Assembly (NCBI GenBank): GCA_051251725.1 | Contig: JBPOFN010000057.1 | Span: 1 to 21,025 of the forward strand | From: JALZUE01 sp051251725 | GTDB taxonomy: Bacteria; Pseudomonadota; Gammaproteobacteria; Enterobacterales; Alteromonadaceae | DNA length: 21,025 nucleotides | Reading direction: 5' to 3' | Shown: one piece after another, positions 8,238 to 15,804 of the stretch | How the letters are laid out: each line of letters opens with the position of its first letter | Numbering within the stretch: position 1 is the first letter of the stretch | Program-made: the position numbers and the translations under genes | The notes under the pieces: model-generated | Seen by the model: the letters and a program-made list of their open reading frames with translations, nothing else | Told to the model about the DNA's origin: nothing | Database searches by the model: none

Positions 8238-9326
8238 TTAGTTAAGCAATGATTGGAAATATTGCTGATAATTTTTTACGGTTGCTTGATGTGAAAATGT
8301 ATCAGCTATAACTTTTGGTGCATTGTGAGTTAGCTTTTCTGCGAGCGCTTTATTCTCGTATACCGTTCTAATAGATTGCGCTAGCGCTTTGATATCGTTA
8401 GCTGGGTAAACTAAGCCATTTTCGCCATCGGTAATTATTTCTACCGCGCCATCTATATCCGAGGTAATAACTGGTGTGCCGCTTGATAACGATTCAAGTA
8501 TTGTACGCGGTAGGCCTTCTTTTCTAGTCGAAGGTAAGAGCGTGAAATTAGCGGCTTTTGCTAATTGTGGTACATCATTGCGAAACCCTGTTCGTATTAT
8601 TTTATCTTTTGAAGGGTTATTCGCAATTAAGCTGTCAAAAGGTTCGCCCGCTAAACCATTACCGACTAATAATAAGCGTAAGTTGTCGAGGTCGTTTAAA
8701 TAGGCCATTGCTTTAATGACATTTTCAGAGCCTTTATGAGGCCTGTTACTGCCGACACAAAGAATATTAAAATACTTGTCACTAGAGTTAATTTCACTTA
8801 AATCCGTAGCTTGCTCTTGATACCAGCCATAATCGTGGCCTTTGTAAATGGTGACCACATTTTTATGCTTGTTTTTACTGATTTTGCTTTTGACATGCTT
8901 TTCTACTGATTTAGCAACACAGATCACGCCATCAATACGTGGGTTTAAAATTGAAAAATAATTACTAATATCGGTTTTATACAAACCGCCAGTAGTGCCG
9001 CGATAGGCGACCATTTTTGCTTTAGTGCCCATACAAGCAAAAGTGGCATTAGGAATAGTGCGAGATTTTGTCGCATAAACAATATCAATATTCTTTGCTT
9101 TAATAACTGCTTTGATTTTTTTGATGGCAGTCAATGACACTTTTTTACCGGGTTTTAAATCGATCACTTCGATATTTTCATCCAAGTAGTGCTGAACATA
9201 TACGCTGTTTAGATCTGTCATTATAGTAATGTTATGGCCAAGTTTAGCGAGGCCAATATATATTTCAGCTTCTGGCCGGACACTGTTATATGAGCGACCG
9301 ACATCAGGAATAATTAATAAGTTCAT
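8238..9326 (-). CDS. GT4 family glycosyltransferase
   Basis: A 362-aa GT-B fold enzyme of family GT4, cytosolic or membrane-associated, adding one sugar to a growing glycan. The C-terminal nucleotide-sugar domain shows VGSNRPHKGSEN (191-202) and the EX7E motif with Glu270 and Glu278 inside EGLPRTILE, followed by SGTPVITSDIDG and the NGLVYPAND segment. The N-terminal domain begins MNLLIIPDVGRSYNSVRPEAE, an open variant of the usual glycine-rich loop. It lies between the glycerophosphotransferase (59 nt) and the acyltransferase (18 nt). No clear Shine-Dalgarno is visible before the start, so translation may depend on coupling. Donor sugar and linkage are unknown. Confidence 0.88.
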   Translation of the reverse strand: MNLLIIPDVGRSYNSVRPEAEIYIGLAKLGHNITIMTDLNSVYVQHYLDENIEVIDLKPGKKVSLTAIKKIKAVIKAKNIDIVYATKSRTIPNATFACMGTKAKMVAYRGTTGGLYKTDISNYFSILNPRIDGVICVAKSVEKHVKSKISKNKHKNVVTIYKGHDYGWYQEQATDLSEINSSDKYFNILCVGSNRPHKGSENVIKAMAYLNDLDNLRLLLVGNGLAGEPFDSLIANNPSKDKIIRTGFRNDVPQLAKAANFTLLPSTRKEGLPRTILESLSSGTPVITSDIDGAVEIITDGENGLVYPANDIKALAQSIRTVYENKALAEKLTHNAPKVIADTFSHQATVKNYQQYFQSLLN

Positions 9327-9385
9327 TTACGATAAAGTCTATAAGTGAGTTAATGTTAGGGATTATATCAGGAAAACTAGAGAGG

Positions 9386-10423
9386 CTAAAAATGCCAGTA
9401 GTTTAATTTTTTTCTGATTTTTAAGCTACGAAATATATTTAACGGTTTTTGTTTTTTGTGCTGTTTGCCATTTTTCAGTGTGGTCTCAACTGCAGCTAAA
9501 ATACGCTGAGCGGATAAACCATCTTTATAGGGGTGTAGATCTTGCGCATATTCAGCTATATGTTTTAACAAAGCTGCACTTGGATTTAATGCGGCGCTCA
9601 TTGCAGCATCTAATGCCTGGGCTTGTTGTATATCAATCAAATAATCGCCTGGTTCGCTGTTGTTTAAGGTCACAATTGCTTTCCCTAATAACGCAAATTC
9701 GCCGATCACCGATGATGTATCCGAGACCATAATGTCAGCGGCCTGTAATAAACCGCTAATATCAGCGGTTTCGATAATTTGACAATAATCACCTACCAGC
9801 GCTTGATATTGTTTAATCCAATCTTTATCCATTTTAGGATGAAACTTTATTAACCAATGATACTTATCAGCTTCAATCAGCCGCTTTATTTCAGGTAATA
9901 AAGCAGGAGCTGCCGTTAACGATGGTGAAAAGGTCGGGGCAAATAAAATAACCGGCTTGGTTGATTTTTTAAGATAAGGAGAGGTAAAAGCCTTGCTGGT
10001 AAAAAGTTTATCTAATTTAGGCCAGCCGGTTTCTATGACATCAAAATAGCCATGTTGCTCTGCTAAGGCATTAAAACGCGAGGTAGTTGCATTCCCATGC
10101 GTGCAATACAAATCGAAATAACCACGAATGCCAAAATGACCTTTCTTTTTCCATTCCAAGCCATGAAAAACTTGCACCTTTAAACCGGCAATAAAACTCG
10201 GGATTTCATTACCGGGAATAAAACAAGCGTCAGGATGAAAATTTACCGCGTCTTTAACCGTTAATAAGCGTATTTCATCAGGGTGAAACAATGAGTTATT
10301 AATTTCACTACCTTCAGAAAACCAAGCAATATCATGCCCTTGTTCGATTATTTCAGCCTGTAGTGGCCGCAATATTTCAAAGGAGTAATTTTGGTTTACG
10401 TAAAATAAATATTTCTTGGGCAT
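9386..10423 (-). CDS. CDP-glycerol:polyglycerophosphate-type glycerophosphotransferase
   Basis: A 345-aa protein of the TagB/TagF glycerophosphotransferase fold, transferring glycerol phosphate from CDP-glycerol to an acceptor. Recognisable elements are FHGLEWKKKG (86-95), FAPTFSP (161-167), KFHPKM (193-198), the VSDTSSVIGEFALLGK block (233-248, Asp235-Thr-Ser-Ser) and a terminal HPYKDGLSAQRI (297-308). It is shorter than Gram-positive TagF, close to single-domain TagB-like enzymes, and has a very basic C-terminus that may contact membrane lipid. The immediately upstream gene makes CDP-glycerol (TagD), 18 nt away, which strongly supports the donor. It probably decorates or links a capsule/O-chain with phosphoglycerol. 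Whether it adds one unit or polymerises is open. Confidence 0.87.
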   Translation of the reverse strand: MPKKYLFYVNQNYSFEILRPLQAEIIEQGHDIAWFSEGSEINNSLFHPDEIRLLTVKDAVNFHPDACFIPGNEIPSFIAGLKVQVFHGLEWKKKGHFGIRGYFDLYCTHGNATTSRFNALAEQHGYFDVIETGWPKLDKLFTSKAFTSPYLKKSTKPVILFAPTFSPSLTAAPALLPEIKRLIEADKYHWLIKFHPKMDKDWIKQYQALVGDYCQIIETADISGLLQAADIMVSDTSSVIGEFALLGKAIVTLNNSEPGDYLIDIQQAQALDAAMSAALNPSAALLKHIAEYAQDLHPYKDGLSAQRILAAVETTLKNGKQHKKQKPLNIFRSLKIRKKLNYWHF

Positions 10424-10441
10424 AAGTGAGCTGACTAGTTA

Positions 10442-10837
10442 TTAGGTGCGTTTGGTTTTAACTATTTCAATAATTTCAGTGGTTGATACTGAGGGCGTTC
10501 TTGGTAAATAAATTACTTCACAAATATTTTTTAGATGATCGAATTTCCCTTGCCAATCATCGCCCATTACTAAAATGTCAGCATTATAATATTTAATATA
10601 ATGTTCTTTCAGCTCAAGCGATTCTTCAACAAAAACTTCATCAACACAGCGTAAAGATCTAAGGATATGCATGCGGTCATTTTCTTCATAAATAGGAAAA
10701 CGACCTTTTTTAGACATGTTTAAATCATCGGATGAAACACCAACAATAAGGTGGTCACCATGTAATTTTGCCCGTTCTAAAATATTTACATGACCCACAT
10801 GAAATACATCAAATGTGCCAAAGGTGATAACTCTCAT
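10442..10837 (-). CDS. tagD: Glycerol-3-phosphate cytidylyltransferase
   Basis: A 131-aa nucleotidyltransferase (B. subtilis TagD is 129 aa) that makes CDP-glycerol from CTP and sn-glycerol-3-phosphate in the cytosol. It has GTFDVFHVGH with the catalytic HxGH at residues 13-16, GDDWQGKFD near 92-100, and the C-terminal RTPSVSTT signature at 113-120. These together distinguish it from FAD synthetase or HldE-like relatives. The start at 10837 has AAAGG about 10 nt upstream. It sits 16 nt after the Wzi-like gene and 18 nt before the glycerophosphotransferase that should use its product. Such a pair in a Gram-negative points to phosphoglycerol-substituted surface polysaccharide, not teichoic acid. 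Confidence 0.94.
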   Translation of the reverse strand: MRVITFGTFDVFHVGHVNILERAKLHGDHLIVGVSSDDLNMSKKGRFPIYEENDRMHILRSLRCVDEVFVEESLELKEHYIKYYNADILVMGDDWQGKFDHLKNICEVIYLPRTPSVSTTEIIEIVKTKRT

Positions 10838-10853
10838 AATATTGCCTTTTTAA

Positions 10854-12299
10854 TTACCAGCGGTAAGTGACGGTAGCTTGAGTGAAGCTGTCATCAAACG
10901 CGGTATTACCTAAATATAAATCATAATCAATAAAATGCTGATTCACTACTTGGCTATAAGTCATTTGATATTCATGAATTACTTTATAATCATCGAACGA
11001 TGATGGATCATATTTCGAGGTACGATAATTAAGTGTTAAACGACCTGAATTAACAAAATCTATGTAGTACTTTATGTTAGCAGCATAACCGCCTTGGCCA
11101 TCGCTAGGGTGTTTATTATCGCCCCACCAGTGTCCCATTTTATGTTTGTTGTTAGCATAACCTTCTTTATAAAGGCCGTGCACATACCAAGCGGTTTGAT
11201 ATTTTGTATATTCTAAATAAAGTGACTGATTATAAGGTAGATAAGGGAAAAATAAGCCGTAGTGATAAGCCTGATTACTAAAGCTGGTATTAGAAAAGTT
11301 GCCAGTGTCTTCACCGCCATATTCTAATGAAAGAGTAAAAGGAATATCGAATAGTTGGCTGTCAAATTTGGTGATAATAGAGGCTTGCTGATTGCCGACT
11401 TCTTTATCACAATCTTGTAATGTCGACTCTCCGCCACAATTATCGCTACCTACGGGGTCAATAACTGCTTGCCAAAGCTCACTTAAACCAACACTACGCT
11501 GGCCACCACCAAACATAAAGGTGCGATTACCACCAAGGGTAAAACCTTCAAATGGTTGAATCGACATTGACATGGTTAAATAACCGGGTTTGCCAGAGAA
11601 ATATTCGTCGCCATATTTAATGCCGTCCATCTTATCTAATAAGGCGACTGACATTTGGTATTGAATATTCCAATCGGTTAATAAAGCAGAATTACTAATA
11701 GTAATATTAAAAGGCGTTTCGGCTTGAGTGGATTTTAATATTGCTGACTCATGATGAGGCGACAGCCAATGTTCGCGATAACCAAGATCGACTTGAAAGA
11801 CATCCCAGCCAAAAGATGCAAAAGTATTACTTAAAATAGGTTCGCCGCCCTGATAGTAGCGACCTCCGCCATTAAAAATAAGATGATTGTTCGCTTGCCA
11901 AAAGCTATTAACGGAAAAAGCGTAATGGCTATTAAGTTGCTGGCCGCGTTTATTGTTTAAGGTTTTTTCGGTATCAGATGATAACGATAAACTTGCCGCG
12001 GCATGGGTAACACTGCGGTTTTTTTTATAGCGTTTTAGGTATTCATTAATCCGATGAAATAAGCCCGGATGACTATCGGAGATTTTGTTTAAATATTTTA
12101 ATACCGTCGCTGCATGATAAGGCTTAGATAACACTGGCATCTTTGCAACGGTTGCTAATTTTTCAAGTTCAAGCTCGATAAGGGGATCAGTTTGCAGCGG
12201 TAAATAAGGAGAAACACCATTTGCATTAGCAGGGTGAATACAGCACAAGTAAAAAATAACAAGTGAAAACTTGTTTTTTAATAAAGAATTAAAAAGCAT
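10854..12299 (-). CDS. Wzi-family outer-membrane capsule assembly protein
   Basis: A 481-aa exported protein, the size of E. coli Wzi (about 479 aa). Wzi is an 18-strand outer-membrane barrel that anchors group 1 capsule to the cell surface. Residues 1-26 form a signal peptide (basic start, hydrophobic core, ANA cleavage region). A mature N-terminal helical stretch (about 35-95) is followed by alternating aromatic strands such as HLIFNGGGRYYQGGEP, FTLGGNRTFMFGGGQRS and SLYLEYTKY. The chain ends TVTYRW, with the terminal aromatic expected for BAM-dependent barrels. Cys290 and Cys300 could form a loop disulfide. It lies 27 nt after ygiM and directly before tagD, tying the downstream genes to surface polysaccharide. 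Assignment is by pattern; another barrel family is possible but less likely. Confidence 0.8.
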   Translation of the reverse strand: MLFNSLLKNKFSLVIFYLCCIHPANANGVSPYLPLQTDPLIELELEKLATVAKMPVLSKPYHAATVLKYLNKISDSHPGLFHRINEYLKRYKKNRSVTHAAASLSLSSDTEKTLNNKRGQQLNSHYAFSVNSFWQANNHLIFNGGGRYYQGGEPILSNTFASFGWDVFQVDLGYREHWLSPHHESAILKSTQAETPFNITISNSALLTDWNIQYQMSVALLDKMDGIKYGDEYFSGKPGYLTMSMSIQPFEGFTLGGNRTFMFGGGQRSVGLSELWQAVIDPVGSDNCGGESTLQDCDKEVGNQQASIITKFDSQLFDIPFTLSLEYGGEDTGNFSNTSFSNQAYHYGLFFPYLPYNQSLYLEYTKYQTAWYVHGLYKEGYANNKHKMGHWWGDNKHPSDGQGGYAANIKYYIDFVNSGRLTLNYRTSKYDPSSFDDYKVIHEYQMTYSQVVNQHFIDYDLYLGNTAFDDSFTQATVTYRW

Positions 12300-12326
12300 G
12301 ATGTTCTTATATTGAGAAGAAGTTAA

Positions 12327-12917
12327 TTAAGCCCAAGAGCCAGCTTTACGTTTTTTGCCAACAAAACGAGGAATGACAACACCTAAGAGAAAACCAAAAC
12401 CTAAAACCATGGCGCCATTAAAAAACCATTGCGTTAATATTTCTTGGTCTTGGTGTTTTAATTTACTCTTAACGTCAGTTAATTCAGCTTTAAGGGTGGT
12501 AACTTGTTTGGTTAATACACTGTTAGCTTGGGTTACTTGGTTAAGTTCACCATTGGCTTGTGATAACAGGTTTTCAGTATTTACTAGCGTTTCGTTATGC
12601 TCTGCTAATTTACTATTTAGTTCAGCGATAACATTTCTTAAACTTGGTGAGCGTGAAATGTATTTATTTTCAATCCAGGTTTTACGATCTTTAGGATCTA
12701 TGATTTCACTAAATTCATTACTTTCATTGCCGGTAAGCACAATTTCAGCGCCTGCGTTAATAGTGCCAAGAATGCGATAATTTTTCCCTGCGCCAGCATG
12801 CATATAAACAAATAAGTCGTCACTGATAAAAGCGCTTTGTTTGGATTCTTCTTGGGCGAAAGGAGAAAAAGAGAGGGATAATCCGATGAATAGCAAAAAA
12901 ACTTTAACAGCGCGCAT
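12327..12917 (-). CDS. ygiM: TIGR04211-type SH3 domain membrane protein (YgiM-like)
   Basis: A 196-aa envelope protein. Residues 1-21 are a signal peptide, about 30-88 a bacterial SH3 domain (FVYMHAGAGKNYRILGTINAGAEI, then WIENKYIS), 90-160 a coiled coil and 164-186 a transmembrane helix with a short basic tail (GKKRKAGSWA). The SH3 domain should face the periplasm. Length and architecture match E. coli YgiM, and it is divergent from ygiF here, the same partner it neighbours in E. coli. Its exact role is unknown; SH3b domains often contact peptidoglycan. The start at 12917 lacks a clear Shine-Dalgarno. It is the first gene of a run of six with gaps of 16-59 nt, so the polysaccharide genes are probably co-transcribed from its promoter. 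Confidence 0.88.
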   Translation of the reverse strand: MRAVKVFLLFIGLSLSFSPFAQEESKQSAFISDDLFVYMHAGAGKNYRILGTINAGAEIVLTGNESNEFSEIIDPKDRKTWIENKYISRSPSLRNVIAELNSKLAEHNETLVNTENLLSQANGELNQVTQANSVLTKQVTTLKAELTDVKSKLKHQDQEILTQWFFNGAMVLGFGFLLGVVIPRFVGKKRKAGSWA

Positions 12918-12955
12918 TTATTGACCATATATTTTTGTTAAATAATATGTGCAAA

Positions 12956-12984
12956 ATAGTATGGTTTTGTCGGGTGGATCGCAA
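12956..12984 (-). promoter_or_regulatory. Candidate promoter for ygiM and the polysaccharide genes
   Basis: TTGCGA (12984-12979), a 17-nt spacer and TACTAT (12961-12956) on the minus strand, each matching 4 of 6 consensus bases. It lies 39 nt upstream of the ygiM start, inside the 195-bp divergent region shared with ygiF. No equally good plus-strand promoter for ygiF was seen. Confidence 0.35.
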
Positions 12985-13112
12985 GTATAACTTTGCATTA
13001 GCGGCTAATATTGTTAATTTTTTATCGTGATTAGCTACGAATATTATCTGCGTTAAGGTAATATCAATTTATCAGTGTTTTTCCCAGCAATTAGATTTTT
13101 AAAACAATTATT

Positions 13113-14642
13113 ATGGCAACAGAGATTGAACTCAAGTATTTAGTCGTTAATAACGGCGTTGAAAACAAAATAACAACGTTATTAAATGAGCAAGGTGTGT
13201 CATATAGTTATGATAAAAATAGCTTGTCGAATCGTTATTTTGACACCCAAAAACTGGCTTTTCGACAGCATGATTTTGGCTTACGCGTGCGGGCAAAAAA
13301 CGAGCAGCGTGAGCAAACAATCAAAACGGCTGGCCAAGTTATTGGTGGTTTACATAAACGGCCAGAATATAATATTGATATCCAAGATAACTTTCCCAAT
13401 TTAGCGTTATTTCCCAAAGAAATTTGGCCTGCAGGTATTCATTTACCAAGCTGGCAAAATGATCTGGTGGTGTTATTTAGTACTGATTTTGAACGCCATA
13501 CTTGGACAATTCAATTTCAAACAAGTGAAATTGAACTAGCCTTTGATCTTGGGAATATTTGCTCTTCAGGACGAACGACAGATATTTGTGAAATAGAATT
13601 AGAGCTGTTAACCGGTAATGAGTCAGACCTTTTTGATTTAGCTGCGCTGTTGATGTCGACTTTATTAATGCGGCCAGGCACGCAAAGTAAAGCTGCCCGA
13701 GGCTACTTTTTATGGCATAACGAACCGGTGAGTGAGATAGCTGAATTTCCTTTTATTCCTCTTACTGGTAAAGACAGCTTAGCGCTAGCATTTATTGATG
13801 GTACAACCTTTTCGTTAACCCATTTACATAAAGTAATTGAGCAGTATTTTTCAAACCCAAGTTTGCATAACTTAAGTTTGATTAATCATGCGCTGTTATT
13901 AATTCGCCATGGCTTTTGGCTTTTTGATACGGTTATTCCTGATGAAATGGCGAATATTCGCAAAGAAATTTCTCATTTTCTTAAAATGCTGGCTTGGCAA
14001 AATAATGCTAAAAATTTACATGAACTTATTACTAAATCGAGTTCGTATCGAAAAAAAATAGAATACAATCAGCAATTAGTTAGTCAGTTAAAATTAGAAA
14101 AAAGACGCTTTCCATCGAGTGAGCAAGTGTTTGAAATGCTGCAATCCACCCGATTTAATCAGTTACAGCTTTCATTACTGAAACTGATCTTAGCTGGCAA
14201 AGAGTCTTTATTAGTCAATCATACTGAACAGCCTTCATTCTTTCGATTTTGTTCAAGTAAGTTAGAAAGCAGTTTACGCGATATCGAAGAAGAAATGCCG
14301 CTTGATAGTAATTTATCGGCTGAGCAATATTTAGCGCAAAAAAGAACACTCAACAGAAGTTTATTAACGGGCAGTTGGTGCGGGCAAATATTTGATGATA
14401 AAGCGCGAGCTGATTATCGTGCGCCTTGGTTTGACATTATGCATGGCATTACCGAACTTGAAACCTTAACTATGTTAAGAGAGCAGCTTTTACAGCTACA
14501 AGCCGTTGAGCGAGTGTCGGATCAAACGCAAAAGCCGGAAAAGTTATTGATTTGGTTAGATTGTAAAATTGAAAACTTATTACATGCGCTTGATGCATCA
14601 CGCCAAATGGCGTTGCAAGTTCCGCCGTATTGGCGAGCTTAG
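13113..14642 (+). CDS. ygiF: Inorganic triphosphatase, CYTH-CHAD protein
   Basis: A 509-aa two-domain protein. The N-terminal CYTH domain (about 1-205) begins MATEIELKYLV with the ExExK signature (Glu4, Glu6, Lys8) and continues with RYFDT (41-45), LRVR (57-60), TIKTAG (69-74) and a late acidic EIELELL strand. These are the charged residues of the triphosphate tunnel. The C-terminal half (about 220-505) is an all-helical CHAD domain, a polyphosphate-binding module, with basic helices. E. coli YgiF is about 433 aa and hydrolyses inorganic tripolyphosphate; this one is longer, mainly in the CHAD part. It is the only plus-strand gene and is divergent from ygiM, as in related genomes. glnE, often downstream of ygiF, is absent here. 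No Shine-Dalgarno precedes the ATG. Confidence 0.9.
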   Translation: MATEIELKYLVVNNGVENKITTLLNEQGVSYSYDKNSLSNRYFDTQKLAFRQHDFGLRVRAKNEQREQTIKTAGQVIGGLHKRPEYNIDIQDNFPNLALFPKEIWPAGIHLPSWQNDLVVLFSTDFERHTWTIQFQTSEIELAFDLGNICSSGRTTDICEIELELLTGNESDLFDLAALLMSTLLMRPGTQSKAARGYFLWHNEPVSEIAEFPFIPLTGKDSLALAFIDGTTFSLTHLHKVIEQYFSNPSLHNLSLINHALLLIRHGFWLFDTVIPDEMANIRKEISHFLKMLAWQNNAKNLHELITKSSSYRKKIEYNQQLVSQLKLEKRRFPSSEQVFEMLQSTRFNQLQLSLLKLILAGKESLLVNHTEQPSFFRFCSSKLESSLRDIEEEMPLDSNLSAEQYLAQKRTLNRSLLTGSWCGQIFDDKARADYRAPWFDIMHGITELETLTMLREQLLQLQAVERVSDQTQKPEKLLIWLDCKIENLLHALDASRQMALQVPPYWRA

Positions 14643-14707
14643 TGATTCAGATTATTAGTTGATAGCTGATTACTGACAAATGTTTAGCTGATTAAATATT
14701 TGTCTTG

Positions 14708-14735
14708 CTACCGCCAGCGCTTAATTTAGCGGTAG
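14708..14735. terminator. Weak bidirectional terminator-like hairpin between convergent genes
   Basis: CTACCGC (14708-14714) pairs with GCGGTAG (14729-14735) across a 14-nt loop. It lies between the ygiF stop and the end of the minus-strand operon, where a shared terminator is expected. Neither side has a real U tract, so efficiency is doubtful. Confidence 0.4.
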
Positions 14736-14740
14736 GATAT

Positions 14741-15064
14741 TTAGGCGCTATCAATCACATAGGTGATTAATTCTTCCATCAGTTTTTTCTTTATTTCAAG
14801 TTGTTGATCGGGTGTTAGTTGATACTTTTCAGCAAGCTCAACATAATCTTGCTCAGAAAGACTCACCGTTAATCGCGGACGTTTTGGCCTTTTATTTGTT
14901 GTTAACCCAAGAATATCTCTAATTTGATCGGAAGGGCTCATGCCAGCTTCTAGCGCTTCACGTCGAATTGCCATTTGAATTTTTTCGTCCATATCAAAAG
15001 CAACTTGTGTCGCTTTTGCCGCTTTAACCGATGATTGCCATTTTTCAGGGATTGTTCTAGCCAT
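14741..15064 (-). CDS. Small protein with two ribbon-helix-helix-like units
   Basis: I do not recognise a named family. The 107-aa protein starts at ATG 15064, one base after the previous stop, with AGGAAG at ideal spacing; an in-frame ATG nine codons upstream, inside the previous gene, has no such site. Residues 20-54 read as a beta strand (QVAFDMDEKI) followed by two helices split by GMSPSD, the pattern of Arc/CopG ribbon-helix-helix domains. A basic linker (NKRPKRPR, 57-64) leads to a second strand-helix-helix (RLTVSLSEQDYVELAEKYQLTPDQQLEIKK, split here: strand 64-69, helices 71-80 and 84-104). It could be a one-chain RHH pair that binds DNA, and it ends an operon carrying three copies of a palindrome. 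Regulation of that operon is inference only. Confidence 0.72.
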   Translation of the reverse strand: MARTIPEKWQSSVKAAKATQVAFDMDEKIQMAIRREALEAGMSPSDQIRDILGLTTNKRPKRPRLTVSLSEQDYVELAEKYQLTPDQQLEIKKKLMEELITYVIDSA

Positions 15065-15065
15065 G

Positions 15066-15704
15066 TTAACTTCCTGGGTACATATCAACAATGTCGGTTA
15101 AAGGTCTAAATAAGGTTAAAAATACATCGGTGTCACCATCAGACCACACTTCAACATCAATTCCTCTGTCTTCATCTTGGTCGTAAAGCGTATAGAGTTC
15201 AAACTGCTCACCAGCCTCTTTACCTTCATAGGCTGAAAGGGCAGTAGTGCGATGATCTTTTCTGTGAAAATATCCTACTTGGGCAAAGGCGTGTTGTTGA
15301 TAAAGCTCACTGCTCCAACCTTGAGTTTTAGCATTGTCAGCAAGCTTGGTTAACTGAGCTTGCATATCTTGTTCAAATATTTGTGCAAAACTAGCTAAAT
15401 CAAATAAACTTTCAACATCATGATGTTCAATTTTTAAGGCAAACTTTAAATAACTAACATCGTCTTCTTCTAGTGATAAAAATAATTCGATATTATTTTC
15501 ACCCGTTAATGTCCACTCGGTTTGCGTTTTATGTTCATATTCATAGCTATTAACGGCAGTAACTTGAAATTGTTGAGCGCGTAAGTTTTCAGGTAAACCA
15601 AAGCTATCACTTAATACAATGATATCGCCAGTGGTTAGATCTTTAGCTGAGGAGAGCTGCCGGGCTTGTTCTTTTTCGCCAAACATTTTTTTAAAAAAAC
15701 TCAT
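15066..15704 (-). CDS. YjfK-position cytoplasmic protein, possibly DUF4178/DUF2491-like
   Basis: A 212-aa soluble acidic protein with no signal peptide or membrane segment. It opens MSFFKKMFGEKEQ, a short amphipathic basic helix that could touch the membrane and echoes the MSIFKKI start of the PspA upstream. Residues about 22-80 (TTGDIIVLSDSFGLP to NIELFLSLEEDD) look like a small beta-barrel of the DUF4178 kind. The C-terminal part (about 130-205) is beta-rich with GYFHRKDHRTTALSAYEG and a strongly acidic YDQDEDRGIDVEVWSDGDTD. In E. coli the gene after the PspA paralogue yjfJ is yjfK (DUF2491), so position suggests that role. The family call is uncertain. It lies 100 nt after pspA, the intervening DNA folding into hairpins, and one base before the RHH-like gene. 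Confidence 0.7.
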   Translation of the reverse strand: MSFFKKMFGEKEQARQLSSAKDLTTGDIIVLSDSFGLPENLRAQQFQVTAVNSYEYEHKTQTEWTLTGENNIELFLSLEEDDVSYLKFALKIEHHDVESLFDLASFAQIFEQDMQAQLTKLADNAKTQGWSSELYQQHAFAQVGYFHRKDHRTTALSAYEGKEAGEQFELYTLYDQDEDRGIDVEVWSDGDTDVFLTLFRPLTDIVDMYPGS

Positions 15705-15756
15705 TGATGGGATCCCTTAACTGTTACTGCTGATTTAGCTATATTTATAACGCAAG

Positions 15757-15786
15757 CAGCGACTACTAATTGCTCAGTAGTCGCTG
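15757..15786 (-). other. Strong intercistronic hairpin after pspA, with an alternative fold
   Basis: An 11-bp perfect stem, CAGCGACTACT (15757-15767) with AGTAGTCGCTG (15776-15786), and an 8-nt loop. No U tract follows on the minus strand. Its loop and inner stem (15769-15777, ATTGCTCAG) can instead pair with CTGAGCAAT at 15797-15805, which overlaps the pspA stop. The two folds exclude each other. It may cap pspA mRNA or lower expression of the two genes that follow. Confidence 0.6.
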
Positions 15787-15804
15787 TTTATCATTGCTGA
15801 GCAA

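Noticed and set aside
12355..12780. A 141-codon plus-strand open frame
   Set aside because: It lies wholly antisense to ygiM, whose protein has a clear signal peptide, SH3 domain, coiled coil and membrane helix.
15065..15091. A nine-codon extension of the RHH-like gene overlapping the previous gene
   Set aside because: AGGAAG points to the ATG at 15064, one base after the previous stop. The upstream ATG lacks such a site.
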